Shown: in pieces, positions 26,859 to 35,443 of the stretch
How the letters are laid out: each line of letters opens with the position of its first letter
How positions within the stretch are numbered: the first letter of the stretch is position 1
From: Brevundimonas sp.
GTDB taxonomy: Bacteria > Pseudomonadota > Alphaproteobacteria > Caulobacterales > Caulobacteraceae
DNA length: 46,585 nucleotides
Reading direction: 5' to 3'
NCBI RefSeq assembly: GCF_003248455.1
Contig: NZ_QFNM01000033.1
Span: 1 to 46,585, forward strand
Made by a program: the position numbers and the translations under genes
The notes under the pieces: model-generated
What the model was told of the DNA's origin: nothing
The model's database searches: none
The model's input: only the letters and a program-made list of their open reading frames with translations

Positions 26859-28137
26859 CACCCGTCCCCTTTATGCGTCGGATGTCGGCTCCACAGGCGC
26901 CGAGTTTTTCCTCCAACCGCTCGAAACCGCGATCCAGATGGTAGACGCGGCCGACCGTCGTCTCGCCCTCTGCGATCAGGCCGGCGATGATCAGGCACAT
27001 CGAGGCCCGCAGGTCCGTGGCCATCACCTGGGCGCCGTGCAGAACCTCCACGCCCGTGACATGGGCCTCGCCTGCATGGACCGAGATGTCGGCGCCCAGC
27101 CGCGCCAACTCCGGCACATGCATGAAGCGGTTCTCGAAAATGGTCTCGCGCACCGTGCTGACGCCCTCGGCCGTGGTCATCAGCGCCATGAACTGGGCCT
27201 GCAGATCGGTGGCGAAGCCCGGATAGATGGCCGTCTCGACATCCACGGCCTTCAGCCGCTGTTTCGGATCGCGCTTGATGACGACGCCGTCGACGGTCGG
27301 CGACACCTCCACACCGGCTTCGACCATCGTGTCGGTCAGGGCGCCGATCAGTTCGGCCCGGGCCTTGGTCAGGCGCACCTCGCCCCCGGCCATGGCGGCG
27401 GCGACGGCGTAGGAGCCCATCTCGATCCGGTCGGGAATCACCGACCAGGTCGCCCCGTTCAGCGAAGAGACGCCTGTGATGGTCAGGACATCGGTGTCGA
27501 TCCCCTCGATCCTGGCCCCCATCGCCGTCAGACAGTGCGCCAGGTCGCCGATCTCCGGCTCGCGCGCGGCGTGGCGCAGCACGGTCGTTCCCTCGGCCAG
27601 CACGGCGGCCAGCAGGGCGTGTTCGGTGGCGCCGACCGAGACGAAGGGAAACTCGATCTCGGCGCCCTTCAGTCCCTTGGGCGCGCGGGCGGTGACATAG
27701 CCTTCGTCCAGTTCGATCTCGGCGCCCAGCGCGGTCAGCGCAAGCAGGTGCAGATCGACCGGACGCGCGCCGATGGTGCAGCCGCCGGGGAGCGAGACCT
27801 TGGCCTCGCCGGTGCGCGCCAGCAGCGGCCCCAGCACATTGAACGACGCTCGCATCTGGCGAACCAGATCATAGGGGGCGAAGGTCGAGGTCAGCGCCTT
27901 GGCGTGAAACAGGCTCTCCTGCCCGTCCGCCCCGTCCCGCTCGGTCACTTCGATTCCGAACTGACGCAGAAGTTGGCCCAGGAACCGCGTGTCCGCCAAA
28001 CGCGGCATATTGGTCAGCAACAGGGGCTGATCCGTCAGGATCGAGGCGGCCATCAGCTTGATGGCGGAATTCTTGGCGCCGCTGACGGGAATGTCCCCGA
28101 AAAGCTGGGCGCCGCCGTGAATGGCGATGCTGTCCAT
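26848..28137 (-). CDS. murA: UDP-N-acetylglucosamine 1-carboxyvinyltransferase
   Basis: MurA performs the first committed step of peptidoglycan synthesis, adding enolpyruvate to UDP-GlcNAc. The 429-residue product shows SGAKNSAIKLMAAS near the N-terminus, MRASFNVLGPLLAR, and the loop PGGCTIGARPVDLH with the catalytic, fosfomycin-target Cys. Length and motifs are standard. It heads the leftward murA-DUF2948-UPF0262 set, with overlapping ends. Confidence 0.96.
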   Translation of the reverse strand: MDSIAIHGGAQLFGDIPVSGAKNSAIKLMAASILTDQPLLLTNMPRLADTRFLGQLLRQFGIEVTERDGADGQESLFHAKALTSTFAPYDLVRQMRASFNVLGPLLARTGEAKVSLPGGCTIGARPVDLHLLALTALGAEIELDEGYVTARAPKGLKGAEIEFPFVSVGATEHALLAAVLAEGTTVLRHAAREPEIGDLAHCLTAMGARIEGIDTDVLTITGVSSLNGATWSVIPDRIEMGSYAVAAAMAGGEVRLTKARAELIGALTDTMVEAGVEVSPTVDGVVIKRDPKQRLKAVDVETAIYPGFATDLQAQFMALMTTAEGVSTVRETIFENRFMHVPELARLGADISVHAGEAHVTGVEVLHGAQVMATDLRASMCLIIAGLIAEGETTVGRVYHLDRGFERLEEKLGACGADIRRIKGTGDEH

Positions 28138-28239
28138 GTGGTCCTTGAAGCGCGCCCGAAGGAAACGCTTCGGGGAGAGGGTTCTGTAGCAAGCCGATGG
28201 ACGCTTGCCAAAGGCTGGCCGGCGGCGGGCCGATGACTT

Positions 28240-28479
28240 TCAGTTGCCGCCCTTGGGCGCGACCGCGGTGCGCGCCGGGGCCTTGCGACGTCGCAGATTG
28301 GCGCGAAGGGCGGCCGCCAGGCGAATAGCCTTCTCAGCCTTGGCCCGCGCCGCTTCCGACGGGGCGGTTTCGGCGGGGGCGGTCGGGGGCGCCGCATCCG
28401 CCCTGGCCGGCGGTTCGACCCGCGGCGGCGCGGCGGCGGCGTCTGGCGGCGTAGCGGCGTCGTGCGGAGAGCGAGTCAT
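28240..28479 (-). CDS. Small Ala/Pro-rich basic protein upstream of murA
   Basis: The 79-residue product has a low-complexity Ala/Pro/Glu N-terminal half and a conserved-looking basic C-terminal helix (AEKAIRLAAALRANLRRRK). Small proteins with this terminal motif are common in alphaproteobacteria, function unknown. Start at MTRSPHD (28479) is preferred. It lies about 100 bases upstream of murA on the same strand. Confidence 0.6.
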   Translation of the reverse strand: MTRSPHDAATPPDAAAAPPRVEPPARADAAPPTAPAETAPSEAARAKAEKAIRLAAALRANLRRRKAPARTAVAPKGGN

Positions 28480-28590
28480 GAGCCGCAGAATGCCGCGATC
28501 GCCGGCCATGTCCAAACTTTCTTTCGGATCGTCAAAAAGCCGCTTCCCTCCCCGGTAGGGTTTGGCTATACGGCCGCTTCCTCAGTCGGG

Positions 28591-28665
<75 letters not shown>

Positions 28666-28676
28666 TCTGAGACTTG

Positions 28677-28706
28677 AAAAGGCCCGGCTTTCGCCGGGCC
28701 TTTCGC
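28677..28706. terminator. Bidirectional intrinsic terminator after tRNA-Thr
   Basis: An 8-bp GC stem GGCCCGGC/GCCGGGCC with TTTC loop has AAAA before it and TTTCGCATT after it, so it can terminate tRNA-Thr rightward and the exported-protein gene leftward (TTTTC on that strand). Confidence 0.85.
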
Positions 28707-28743
28707 ATTCACGCCGGGCTGATCGCTCGGACCGTCCGATGTT

Positions 28744-29334
28744 TCAGTCGAAGGCCGACATCCGGTTCCTGAATGGATCGCGCTGGTCGGACTCGCGATC
28801 CTTGCTCCAGCTGAAACCCATCGACAGCGACTTGCTGGTCGTATCGCCGCCGTGACCGCGACCGCGCACGCCATAGGGCGCATAGACGTCGGCTCCGACC
28901 AGCCCGTATCGGCCGGGGTAGCCGTAGCCATAGCCCCAGGGTTCGTTGCGACCTTCGCGATAGGCCAGGTCCAGCCGCCCGTTCTCCCCGACCGGCATGG
29001 AGACCGCCGCGCCGTAGGAGCGGTAGCCGCCGGTGCCGATTCCCGCCTCGACCATGCCGTGCATCTGGCGATCGTCCTGAGGGTCGGGCGCGGGAGCTTC
29101 CTCGAAGCTGGCGCCCGGCGTGCGGTTGGAAAGCCAGTTCTGAATCTGCTGTTCGGTGGTCATCCCATGCGGTTGGGCGTCCTGGGCGGTCGGGGCGGCG
29201 ACGGCGGCCTGCGGCGCGGCGGTCAGGGCCTGGGCCAGGGTCGGGGCGTTGGCCGGCGCGGTCGCCACCACGCCGTCCGGGTCCGTTCCCGGCGCCATCA
29301 GGGCCATGCCGGCCAAGAACCCTGCGATCAGCAT
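28744..29334 (-). CDS. Hypothetical exported protein
   Basis: The 196-residue product has a hydrophobic N-terminus (MLIAGFLAGMALMAPG) likely to direct export, an Ala/Pro-rich linker, then a Gly/Tyr-rich region (GYRSYGAAVSMPVGENGRLDLAYREG, with a later YGYGYPGRYG). Alternating short strands at the C-terminus (SKSLSMGFSWSKD) suggest beta structure. No family recognised. Downstream it meets the bidirectional terminator at 28677-28706. Confidence 0.6.
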   Translation of the reverse strand: MLIAGFLAGMALMAPGTDPDGVVATAPANAPTLAQALTAAPQAAVAAPTAQDAQPHGMTTEQQIQNWLSNRTPGASFEEAPAPDPQDDRQMHGMVEAGIGTGGYRSYGAAVSMPVGENGRLDLAYREGRNEPWGYGYGYPGRYGLVGADVYAPYGVRGRGHGGDTTSKSLSMGFSWSKDRESDQRDPFRNRMSAFD

Positions 29335-29382
29335 TTCGCCTCTCCCTTCGACATCATCCTAGCACGGCGAATAAGGCGATGG

Positions 29383-29877
29383 TCAGGCGTTTCCATCGCC
29401 GCGCCCCAGCGGGTCCGGCAACGGGTCCCCTTCCACGATGAAAGACAGCGCCACGGAGTTGATGCAGTAGCGATCGCCCGTCGGCGGCGGGCCGTCGGGG
29501 AAGACGTGGCCCTGGTGGCTGCCGCACCGGGCGCACCGGGTCTCGATGCGGACCATGCCATAGCTGGTGTCGCGGACCTGATGGATGTGGGCGGCGTCCA
29601 CCGGCTCGGTGAAACTTGGCCAGCCCGTGCCGCTTTCGAACTTGGCGCGGCTGCGGAACAGGGGCAAGCCGCATTCGCGGCAACAGAAAACGCCCGCGCG
29701 CTTCTCCCCCAACAGGGTTCCGCAAAAGGGCGCCTCGGTGCCGTGCGACAGCAGGACGCGCCTTTCTTCGGGGTTCAGGTCCGCCTCCAGACGCGCCCGC
29801 TCCTGGGCGTCGGGCGGCGTCAGATCATAGCCGGAGGGCGAGCGCAGGCTGTCGGCGTGGGGGGCGAGATCGGTCAT
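29383..29877 (-). CDS. msrB: Peptide-methionine (R)-S-oxide reductase
   Basis: MsrB repairs the R-epimer of oxidised methionine. The 164-residue product has two CxxC zinc-binding pairs (CREC, CARC), the GTGWPSF motif and the active-site RYCINSVALSF with the catalytic Cys. No signal peptide, so cytoplasmic. The ATG at 29877 (MTDLAPHADS) is chosen over a longer, non-conserved start. Confidence 0.94.
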   Translation of the reverse strand: MTDLAPHADSLRSPSGYDLTPPDAQERARLEADLNPEERRVLLSHGTEAPFCGTLLGEKRAGVFCCRECGLPLFRSRAKFESGTGWPSFTEPVDAAHIHQVRDTSYGMVRIETRCARCGSHQGHVFPDGPPPTGDRYCINSVALSFIVEGDPLPDPLGRGDGNA

Positions 29878-29954
29878 GGCCTGCAAATGGGAAGGGGCGG
29901 GCCGAGGTTCCACCCCCTGCCCGCCCCCTTCGGCTGCCGTCGCGCCGCGACGGC

Positions 29955-31439
29955 CTACTGGAACAGCCCGCCGACCCAGGCGCGAACAGCGGCTTCGTCG
30001 GTCGCGTCGCCGGTATAGGCCAGGCCCTGCGCCGGGGCGAATGGCGCGTCGTTGCCGCGCTGGCGCGTGGTCCAGGCCTTATGGCCATAGCTCAGTTCGG
30101 CGTAGTTCGACGGCAGGCGCAGCACGGTCGGCTCGATGAAGATCGAATCCTCGGCCGTGACCGAACCGGCCAGGCGCACGTTCGGCAGGCGCGTCAACAG
30201 GTCCAGCGTGTCCAGGCAGCCGCTGGTGCAACCGCCGTCCACCAGGACGACCACCGGCCCCGCGACCGGATTGGGCGCGCCTGTATCCGGCACGGACGGG
30301 CGCCCCGGCAGGGTGAAGGTGGCCTGATTTGCGGCCAGGGCGGAATCGAAGGCGGCGACGATGGCCTGGGTTTGTTCGATCACCGGACCCGATTCCGCGA
30401 CGAAGCGCGGATCGGCCTGCATGCGGGCCAGGGTGTCGACGAACCACTGACGATTGGCGGGGGTGGCGCGGTAGGTGATGGAGCCGGCCTCGGGCTGGCG
30501 GCTGACGGTGAACTCGGGCGTCCAGATGCGGTTGGCCAAGCCATAGCCGCGCCCGGTGGCGTTCAGCGACGCCCCGTTCGCCCCGCGCAGGTCGATGACC
30601 AGACCCTGCGTTCCGCGAATAGCCGGCAACTGACCCTCGACAGCGGCGAAGAAGGCGTCCCAGTCCGCATCGTCGCCCAGGGTGTGGACATTGATCCACG
30701 GGCGGCCGTCCACCGTCTCGACCGACAGCGGATTGGGGCCGGGCATGTAGACGGTGGCGCGATAGGCGGCCTCCAGGCTGGCGGCGTCGGCCGGCTGGGG
30801 CTGCATCTGGAAATCGCGGTCGCGGCGGCCGACCTTGAAGGTGCACAGCGAGGGCACGCCGCCGGTGAAGGGGTTGTTGCGGTTCCACAGCAGATAGGGG
30901 GCTGTGCGGACGCGGCCGGCCTCGGTGGTCAAGTCGCCTTCCCAGCGATCCAGCCGTTCTTCGGCCAACTGGGCGGCGGTCCTGTCGCCGCACTTGACCA
31001 GGGTCGAACCGACAGGAGGCAGGTTTCGCACGCCCGGCTTGGCGTAGGAGACGACATATTCGCCGTTGCGCCAGGCCGTGGTCACGCCCGGCCAGCTGGT
31101 GGCGTAGAACGGCCCAAGACCTTCATATGTCGGGCGGATGGCGATGTTCGAATCGCGAAAGCCGTTGGCGTAGTAGCGCATCAGATAGGCGTGGCTGTCG
31201 CCGCTGTTGACCTGTCCGACCTTGCCCTTCGCCTCGGCCAGACCGGCGTCGATCCAGTTGCGGAAAGCCTGGCTGGGCGCGCCTGGAATCACGGCGGCGG
31301 GATGGTTCGCGGCCAGGGCGTCGTGGGCGGCCTGAAGATCCTGCTGGGCCAGCGCGCGGAAATCCTGGGCCACGGCCGCGCCGGCGGCGACGGTCAGCGA
31401 CAGAACGGCGGCCGATGCGGCGGCGATCATGCGGTTCAT
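29955..31439 (-). CDS. Exported S41-like peptidase-fold protein
   Basis: The 494-residue product has a signal peptide (cleavage at AVAQD, about 25) and a C-terminal S41-like fold: GLVIDLRGANGAS and VVVLVDGGCTSGCLDTLDLLTRLP, where TSG occupies the nucleophile turn. The Lys that completes the S41 dyad is not obvious, so activity is uncertain. The N-terminal ~200 residues are not recognisable. Unlike the other S41 protein in this window, a signal peptide is clear. Separated from msrB by 77 bases. Confidence 0.72.
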   Translation of the reverse strand: MNRMIAAASAAVLSLTVAAGAAVAQDFRALAQQDLQAAHDALAANHPAAVIPGAPSQAFRNWIDAGLAEAKGKVGQVNSGDSHAYLMRYYANGFRDSNIAIRPTYEGLGPFYATSWPGVTTAWRNGEYVVSYAKPGVRNLPPVGSTLVKCGDRTAAQLAEERLDRWEGDLTTEAGRVRTAPYLLWNRNNPFTGGVPSLCTFKVGRRDRDFQMQPQPADAASLEAAYRATVYMPGPNPLSVETVDGRPWINVHTLGDDADWDAFFAAVEGQLPAIRGTQGLVIDLRGANGASLNATGRGYGLANRIWTPEFTVSRQPEAGSITYRATPANRQWFVDTLARMQADPRFVAESGPVIEQTQAIVAAFDSALAANQATFTLPGRPSVPDTGAPNPVAGPVVVLVDGGCTSGCLDTLDLLTRLPNVRLAGSVTAEDSIFIEPTVLRLPSNYAELSYGHKAWTTRQRGNDAPFAPAQGLAYTGDATDEAAVRAWVGGLFQ

Positions 31440-31567
31440 GGAGTCCTCGCAGTCTTCTCGAAGGTAAACGCTCGGCCAGCGTTAAACCTCATGCGTCCCG
31501 CGCTTGCCAAGCCCGGTGGACCGGATTTCGCCCCATTGTCCCCCGACATGCGACGATGCGCGCGAGT

Positions 31568-32284
31568 TCAGAGCGGCGCCTCGGCCGGCGCGACGGGGCC
31601 GAACAATCCCACGAAACTGCGCCGCAGCGCCGCATCGGCCTCGTCCAGCGTCGCCAGGACGCCCAGATCGACCAGGCTGGTCACGCCATGTTCCTGGATG
31701 CCGCACGGCACGATGCCGCCGAAATGCTCCAGGTTCGGTTCGACGTTCAGGCTGATCCCGTGGAAGCTGACCCACTTGCGCACCTTGACGCCGATGGCCG
31801 CGATCTTGTCCTCGCGCGACCAGCCCGGACCCTTGCGCTCCACCCACACGCCGACGCGGCCGGGACGAACGTCGGCCGCCACGCCGAAATCGCCCAGGGC
31901 GCCGATCAGCCACAGCTCCAGGCCCCGCACGAAACAGCGCACGTCCCTGCCTCGCCGGTTCATGTCCAGCATCACATAGGCCACCCTCTGGCCCGGCCCG
32001 TGATAGGTGAACTGCCCGCCCCTCCCCGTGCGATGAACGGGGAAGCGGTCGGCGTCCAGCAGGTCCTCGTCCTTGGCCGAGACGCCTGCGGTGTAAAGGG
32101 GCGGATGTTCCAGCAGCCAGACCATCTCGGCCGCTTCTCCCGCCGCGATCTCGGCGACCCGCGCCTCCATGAAGGCCTCGGCGGCGGCGTAGTCGACATA
32201 ACTCTGCGACACCGCCCATTCGACGGGGCGGCCGTCGTCGAGACGCAGTTTCTGAATGGACGGGCTTAACGGCTCGGCAAGCAT
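31568..32284 (-). CDS. lipB: Octanoyltransferase (lipoyl synthesis)
   Basis: LipB moves octanoate from acyl carrier protein to the lipoyl domains of 2-oxoacid dehydrogenases. The 238-residue product carries RTGRGGQFTYHGPGQ, the catalytic Lys in KIAAIGVKV and the catalytic Cys in PCGIQEHGVTSL. Its ATG (32284) lies close to, and divergent from, the FliN-like gene, so their 5' regions overlap. Confidence 0.95.
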   Translation of the reverse strand: MLAEPLSPSIQKLRLDDGRPVEWAVSQSYVDYAAAEAFMEARVAEIAAGEAAEMVWLLEHPPLYTAGVSAKDEDLLDADRFPVHRTGRGGQFTYHGPGQRVAYVMLDMNRRGRDVRCFVRGLELWLIGALGDFGVAADVRPGRVGVWVERKGPGWSREDKIAAIGVKVRKWVSFHGISLNVEPNLEHFGGIVPCGIQEHGVTSLVDLGVLATLDEADAALRRSFVGLFGPVAPAEAPL

Positions 32285-32348
32285 GACGCTTCAATGTGGG
32301 CGCCAAGGCGTTTTCGCAAGGGACGCCTCGTCGCGAACGAGAGTCTCC

Positions 32349-32600
32349 GTGTCCCAGATCAACGCCGTCGATGTCGAAATCTCAGTCGTGCTGGGGCGTT
32401 CGGTGCTGCCGATGTCCCAACTGCTGCGCATGGGTCGCGGCGCGGTGATTCCGCTGGACGTGGCCGAGGGCGACGAGGTGTGGATCCTGGCCAACAACTA
32501 TCCGGTGGCGCGCGGAGAGATCGAGATCCGCGAGGATCGCATCGCCATCACCGTGACCCGCCAGGCAGACGTCTATGACTTCATGGCCGGGGCCGCCTGA
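32349..32600 (+). CDS. Minimal FliN/SpoA-domain (C-ring) protein
   Basis: The 83-residue product is essentially one SpoA domain: VDVEISVVLGRSVLPMSQLL, then GRGAVIPLDVAEGDEVWILANN and ARGEIEIREDRIAITVT. FliN of this type forms the bottom of the flagellar C-ring and binds FliH/CheY. The N-terminal extension of normal FliN (about 110 residues) is lacking. The GTG at 32349 sits exactly where the domain starts, with GAG upstream; an ATG at 32283 is an alternative. It is isolated from other flagellar motor genes, though flbT-flaF lie 5 kb away. Confidence 0.72.
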   Translation: MSQINAVDVEISVVLGRSVLPMSQLLRMGRGAVIPLDVAEGDEVWILANNYPVARGEIEIREDRIAITVTRQADVYDFMAGAA

Positions 32601-32627
32601 TTAGCCAGTGAAGAGTGATTAGCGGCG

Positions 32628-32707
32628 AGTGGCGAGCGAATGCGCCCCGCCTTTCCACGCCGGGCGTCAGATCACCGTCGCTGAAATCGCCCGACCCGCT
32701 CGCCACT
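32628..32707. repeat. Imperfect inverted-repeat element beside tRNA-Leu
   Basis: An exact 11-bp inverted pair, AGTGGCGAGCG (32628-32638) and CGCTCGCCACT (32697-32707), is extended on both sides by imperfect complementarity (GTG/GGCG-rich words continuing to about 32740). The element fills the gap between the FliN-like gene and tRNA-Leu and looks like a REP or MITE-type intergenic repeat. Confidence 0.45.
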
Positions 32708-32785
32708 GACTACACGCCACACGCCGCTCACTTCGCCCCTTTCCTTTTCCGACGGCTTCGTCTATTCGCCGCCGCTCCGATGCGA

Positions 32786-32860
32786 GCGGTCGTGGCGGAA
32801 TTGGTAGACGCGCAGCGTTGAGGTCGCTGTGGGGCAACCCGTGGAAGTTCGAGTCTTCTC
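32786..32860 (+). tRNA. tRNA-Leu(GAG) lacking a matching 3' acceptor strand and CCA
   Basis: The 5' acceptor GCGGTCG, D-arm, anticodon arm CAGCG/CGCTG with loop TTGAGGT (anticodon GAG), long variable arm (GGG/CCC) and T-arm GGAAG/CTTCT with loop TTCGAGT are all regular. After the T-stem the required CGACCGC-A-CCA is absent; instead the DNA reads CACGGACCACGCC, which is codons of mgtE. Only C32860 can pair with G7. The gene therefore looks truncated or fused at its 3' end, and may not give a functional tRNA. Confidence 0.7.
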
Positions 32861-34271
32861 CACGGACCACGCCTTCGCGCCAGCCGAAGCGCCTGACAAC
32901 GAAGACCACGCAGCCCTGGACGAAGACTATGTCCTCACCCCCGCCTTCGTCGAGAAGGTCGTGGACGCCGCCGACGATGGCGACGGAATGCGGCTGCGTT
33001 CGCTGCTGGAGGATCTGCACCCGGCCGACGTGGCCGACCTGATGGGCTTTCTGACGGCCGAACACCGGGCCGTCGTCGTGCTGTGGCTGCCGCCGGAACT
33101 GCTGGCCGAGACCCTGCCCGAATTGGACGACGGCATCCGCGAGGAGGTTCTGGAGCGAGTGCCGCACGGGACCCTGGCCGAAGCGCTTCAGGAACTGGAT
33201 TCCGACGACGCCGCCGCCGTCGTGGAAGACCTGGAGGACGATCAGCGCGAGCGCGTCCTGGCCGCCATGCCCGAGGTCGAGCGGGCCGCCATCGAAAGCA
33301 GCCTGGGCTACGCCGAGGAGTCCGCCGGCCGTTTGATGCAGCGCGAGGTGATGGCCGCGCCCCAGTTCTGGAGCGTGGGCGACACCATCGACCACATCCG
33401 CAAACAGGGCGACGACCTGCCCGAACTGTTCTTCGACATCTATGTGGTCGATCCGGTCAACCGCCCGGTCGGCGGCGTGGCCATCAGCGCCCTTCTGCGC
33501 GCGGCGCGCAGCGCCAGGCTGACAGACCTGATGGAGCCGGTGAACGAGATCGCCGTCGACCAGGACCAGGAAGAGGTCGCCTACATCTTCGAGAAATACC
33601 ACCTGATCTCGGCGCCCGTGGTGGATGCGGGCGGTCGCCTTGTCGGCCAGATCACCGTCGACGACATCGTCAACATCATCCAGGAGGAAAACCGCGAGGA
33701 CATCCTGCGCCTGGCCGGCGTCGCCGACGAGGACCGGGGGTCTTCGGTCGCGGAGATCGTGCGCGGCCGCGTGCCTTGGCTGGCGATCAATCTGGCGACG
33801 GCGGCCCTGGGGGCCAGCGTCATCGGCCTGTTCGAAGGCACCATCCAGCAGATCGTCGCCCTGGCGGTGCTCATGCCCATCGTCTCCGCCATCGGCGGCA
33901 ACGCCGGCACCCAGGCCCTGACGGTCACGGTGCGGGCGTTGGCCACGCGCGAGCTGAACTCGGCCAACGCCACCCGCACCTTCTTGCGCGAACTGCTGGT
34001 CGGCATGGCCAACGGGCTGATCCTGGCGCCCCTGATCGGCGTGGCCGCCGGTTTCTGGTTTCGCGACGAGAACTGGAAGATCGGCCTGGTTATCGGCGCC
34101 GCCATGATCCTGAACCTTCTGGTCGCGGCCTGCATCGGCGTTCTGACGCCCCTGACCCTGTCCAAGCTGAAGTTCGACCCGGCCGTCTCGTCCGCCGTAT
34201 TCGTCACGGCGACCACCGACTTCTTCGGCTTTCTGATCTTCCTTGGTCTGGCCACACTGGTTCTGCTTTAG
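32829..34271 (+). CDS. mgtE: Magnesium transporter MgtE, apparent start inside tRNA-Leu
   Basis: MgtE is an Mg2+-gated Mg2+ channel of the inner membrane. The product (up to 480 residues) has the N-domain (LRSLLEDLHPADVADLMGFL), two CBS domains (about 150-265, e.g. YHLISAPVVDAGGRLVGQIT) and five C-terminal helices (GNAGTQALTVTVRALATREL signature). The coding sequence is intact but has no ATG at its N-terminus; the only in-frame starts before residue 50 are GTGs at 32829 and 32841, both within the tRNA-Leu sequence. The likely ancestral N-terminus is M-STDHAFAPAE. Confidence 0.88.
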   Translation: MGQPVEVRVFSTDHAFAPAEAPDNEDHAALDEDYVLTPAFVEKVVDAADDGDGMRLRSLLEDLHPADVADLMGFLTAEHRAVVVLWLPPELLAETLPELDDGIREEVLERVPHGTLAEALQELDSDDAAAVVEDLEDDQRERVLAAMPEVERAAIESSLGYAEESAGRLMQREVMAAPQFWSVGDTIDHIRKQGDDLPELFFDIYVVDPVNRPVGGVAISALLRAARSARLTDLMEPVNEIAVDQDQEEVAYIFEKYHLISAPVVDAGGRLVGQITVDDIVNIIQEENREDILRLAGVADEDRGSSVAEIVRGRVPWLAINLATAALGASVIGLFEGTIQQIVALAVLMPIVSAIGGNAGTQALTVTVRALATRELNSANATRTFLRELLVGMANGLILAPLIGVAAGFWFRDENWKIGLVIGAAMILNLLVAACIGVLTPLTLSKLKFDPAVSSAVFVTATTDFFGFLIFLGLATLVLL

Positions 34272-34350
34272 ACCCGCGCGCCAGGTGCCCGGCGCGGCCC
34301 TTGCTGGGCACGACGCAAGCGCCCCGCGTCTGTCTTTAATTGGGTCAACC

Positions 34351-35400
34351 GTGTCCGACGTCCTAGCCAAACCGACCAGGGTCTCCCGCGAGGGCGTCCT
34401 TCTGATCAAGAGCTTCGAAGGGTTCCGCCCCCGCGCGACGCAGCGTGGCGACGGCCGCTGGGTCATCGGCTATGGCCACACCCGCTCCGCGCGCGAGGGC
34501 GCGGCGGTGTCGGAAGCCGAGGCCGAACTGTTGATGCAGTACGACCTGCTGCCGGTGGTCAAGGCCGTCGGCGAACACGTCAAGGTTCCGCTGAACCAGC
34601 ACCAGTTCGACGCCCTGGCCAGTTTCGCCTTCTCTATCGGGGCCGAGCGGTTCGCCGTCTCCGACGTGGTGGCCCGGTTGAACGCAGGAGCGCCCCGCCA
34701 GGCCGCCGCCGCCCTCAGCGCCTGGGCCGACGACGGCGCCGCGGAGAAGCCGACCCGCCGCCGGTGCGCCGAACACGCCCTGTTCAACGCCGCGCCCGGC
34801 GCGCCCGTAACCCTGGCCGCCCTGCTGGCCGCGCCCTTGCCGTCTCCATTCGAGACAGACGAAGCCGTCCTGCCGGCGGTCGGCGGCGCATTGGAGGAGG
34901 CGGTGGCCCCCTTCCCCGCCCAGTCGGCCGAAGCCGTCGGCGCCGACGCGCCTATCGTCGCGGCGAACGACGTCCACGATCCCCTGGCCGCAGCGCCGAC
35001 CGAAGCCTCCAAGGCCGCGTTCGCGGAGACGTCCAGCGTCGTCCTGACCGCGCCGGACCTCGCTGCGAAGCCGGCGGCCTCGCCTTCCGCCGATCCCGTT
35101 CTGACGGCGCTCGATCCCGATTTCACCCCGCCGGACCAGGCCCTGGGCGTGCGCGAGGTCGTGGCGCGGGCCAAGGCGTCGCGGCGCGCGGGCCTGGGCG
35201 AACTGGTGACATTCCTCGCCATGGGCGCGCTGGGCATGGTGTCGCTGGGCGTCGCCGCCGCCGCCTTTCAGCGCGCCGCGACGACGCGCAGCGGCGATAC
35301 GGCGACGGTCGCCTGGGTCCTGGCCCTGATCGCGGTCGCCTGCATCGCGGTGTCGGTCTACAACCTCTACCGTCGCTGGGGCCGTCCCGGCCACGACTGA
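34351..35400 (+). CDS. GH24 (phage-type) lysozyme with C-terminal membrane anchor
   Basis: The 349-residue product begins with a GTG-started GH24 lysozyme domain (about 10-150): IKSFEGFRPRATQRGDGRW with the catalytic Glu, IGYGHT, and LNQHQFDALASFAFSIG. An Ala/Pro-rich linker of about 120 residues follows, then two hydrophobic helices (LVTFLAMGALGMVSLGVAAA and TVAWVLALIAVACIAVSVYN). The fold cleaves peptidoglycan. The long linker and C-terminal anchors are not a normal phage endolysin layout, and no phage genes surround it, so this is probably a cellular muralytic enzyme. Confidence 0.82.
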   Translation: MSDVLAKPTRVSREGVLLIKSFEGFRPRATQRGDGRWVIGYGHTRSAREGAAVSEAEAELLMQYDLLPVVKAVGEHVKVPLNQHQFDALASFAFSIGAERFAVSDVVARLNAGAPRQAAAALSAWADDGAAEKPTRRRCAEHALFNAAPGAPVTLAALLAAPLPSPFETDEAVLPAVGGALEEAVAPFPAQSAEAVGADAPIVAANDVHDPLAAAPTEASKAAFAETSSVVLTAPDLAAKPAASPSADPVLTALDPDFTPPDQALGVREVVARAKASRRAGLGELVTFLAMGALGMVSLGVAAAAFQRAATTRSGDTATVAWVLALIAVACIAVSVYNLYRRWGRPGHD

Positions 35401-35443
35401 CGACGCTTGGCGAGGACCTGTGCGCGATGCTAACCCCTCGCGC

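Noticed and set aside
34351..35400. Prophage remnant, because of the phage-type lysozyme
   Set aside because: No holin, spanin, integrase or structural gene is nearby, and composition matches the core genome.
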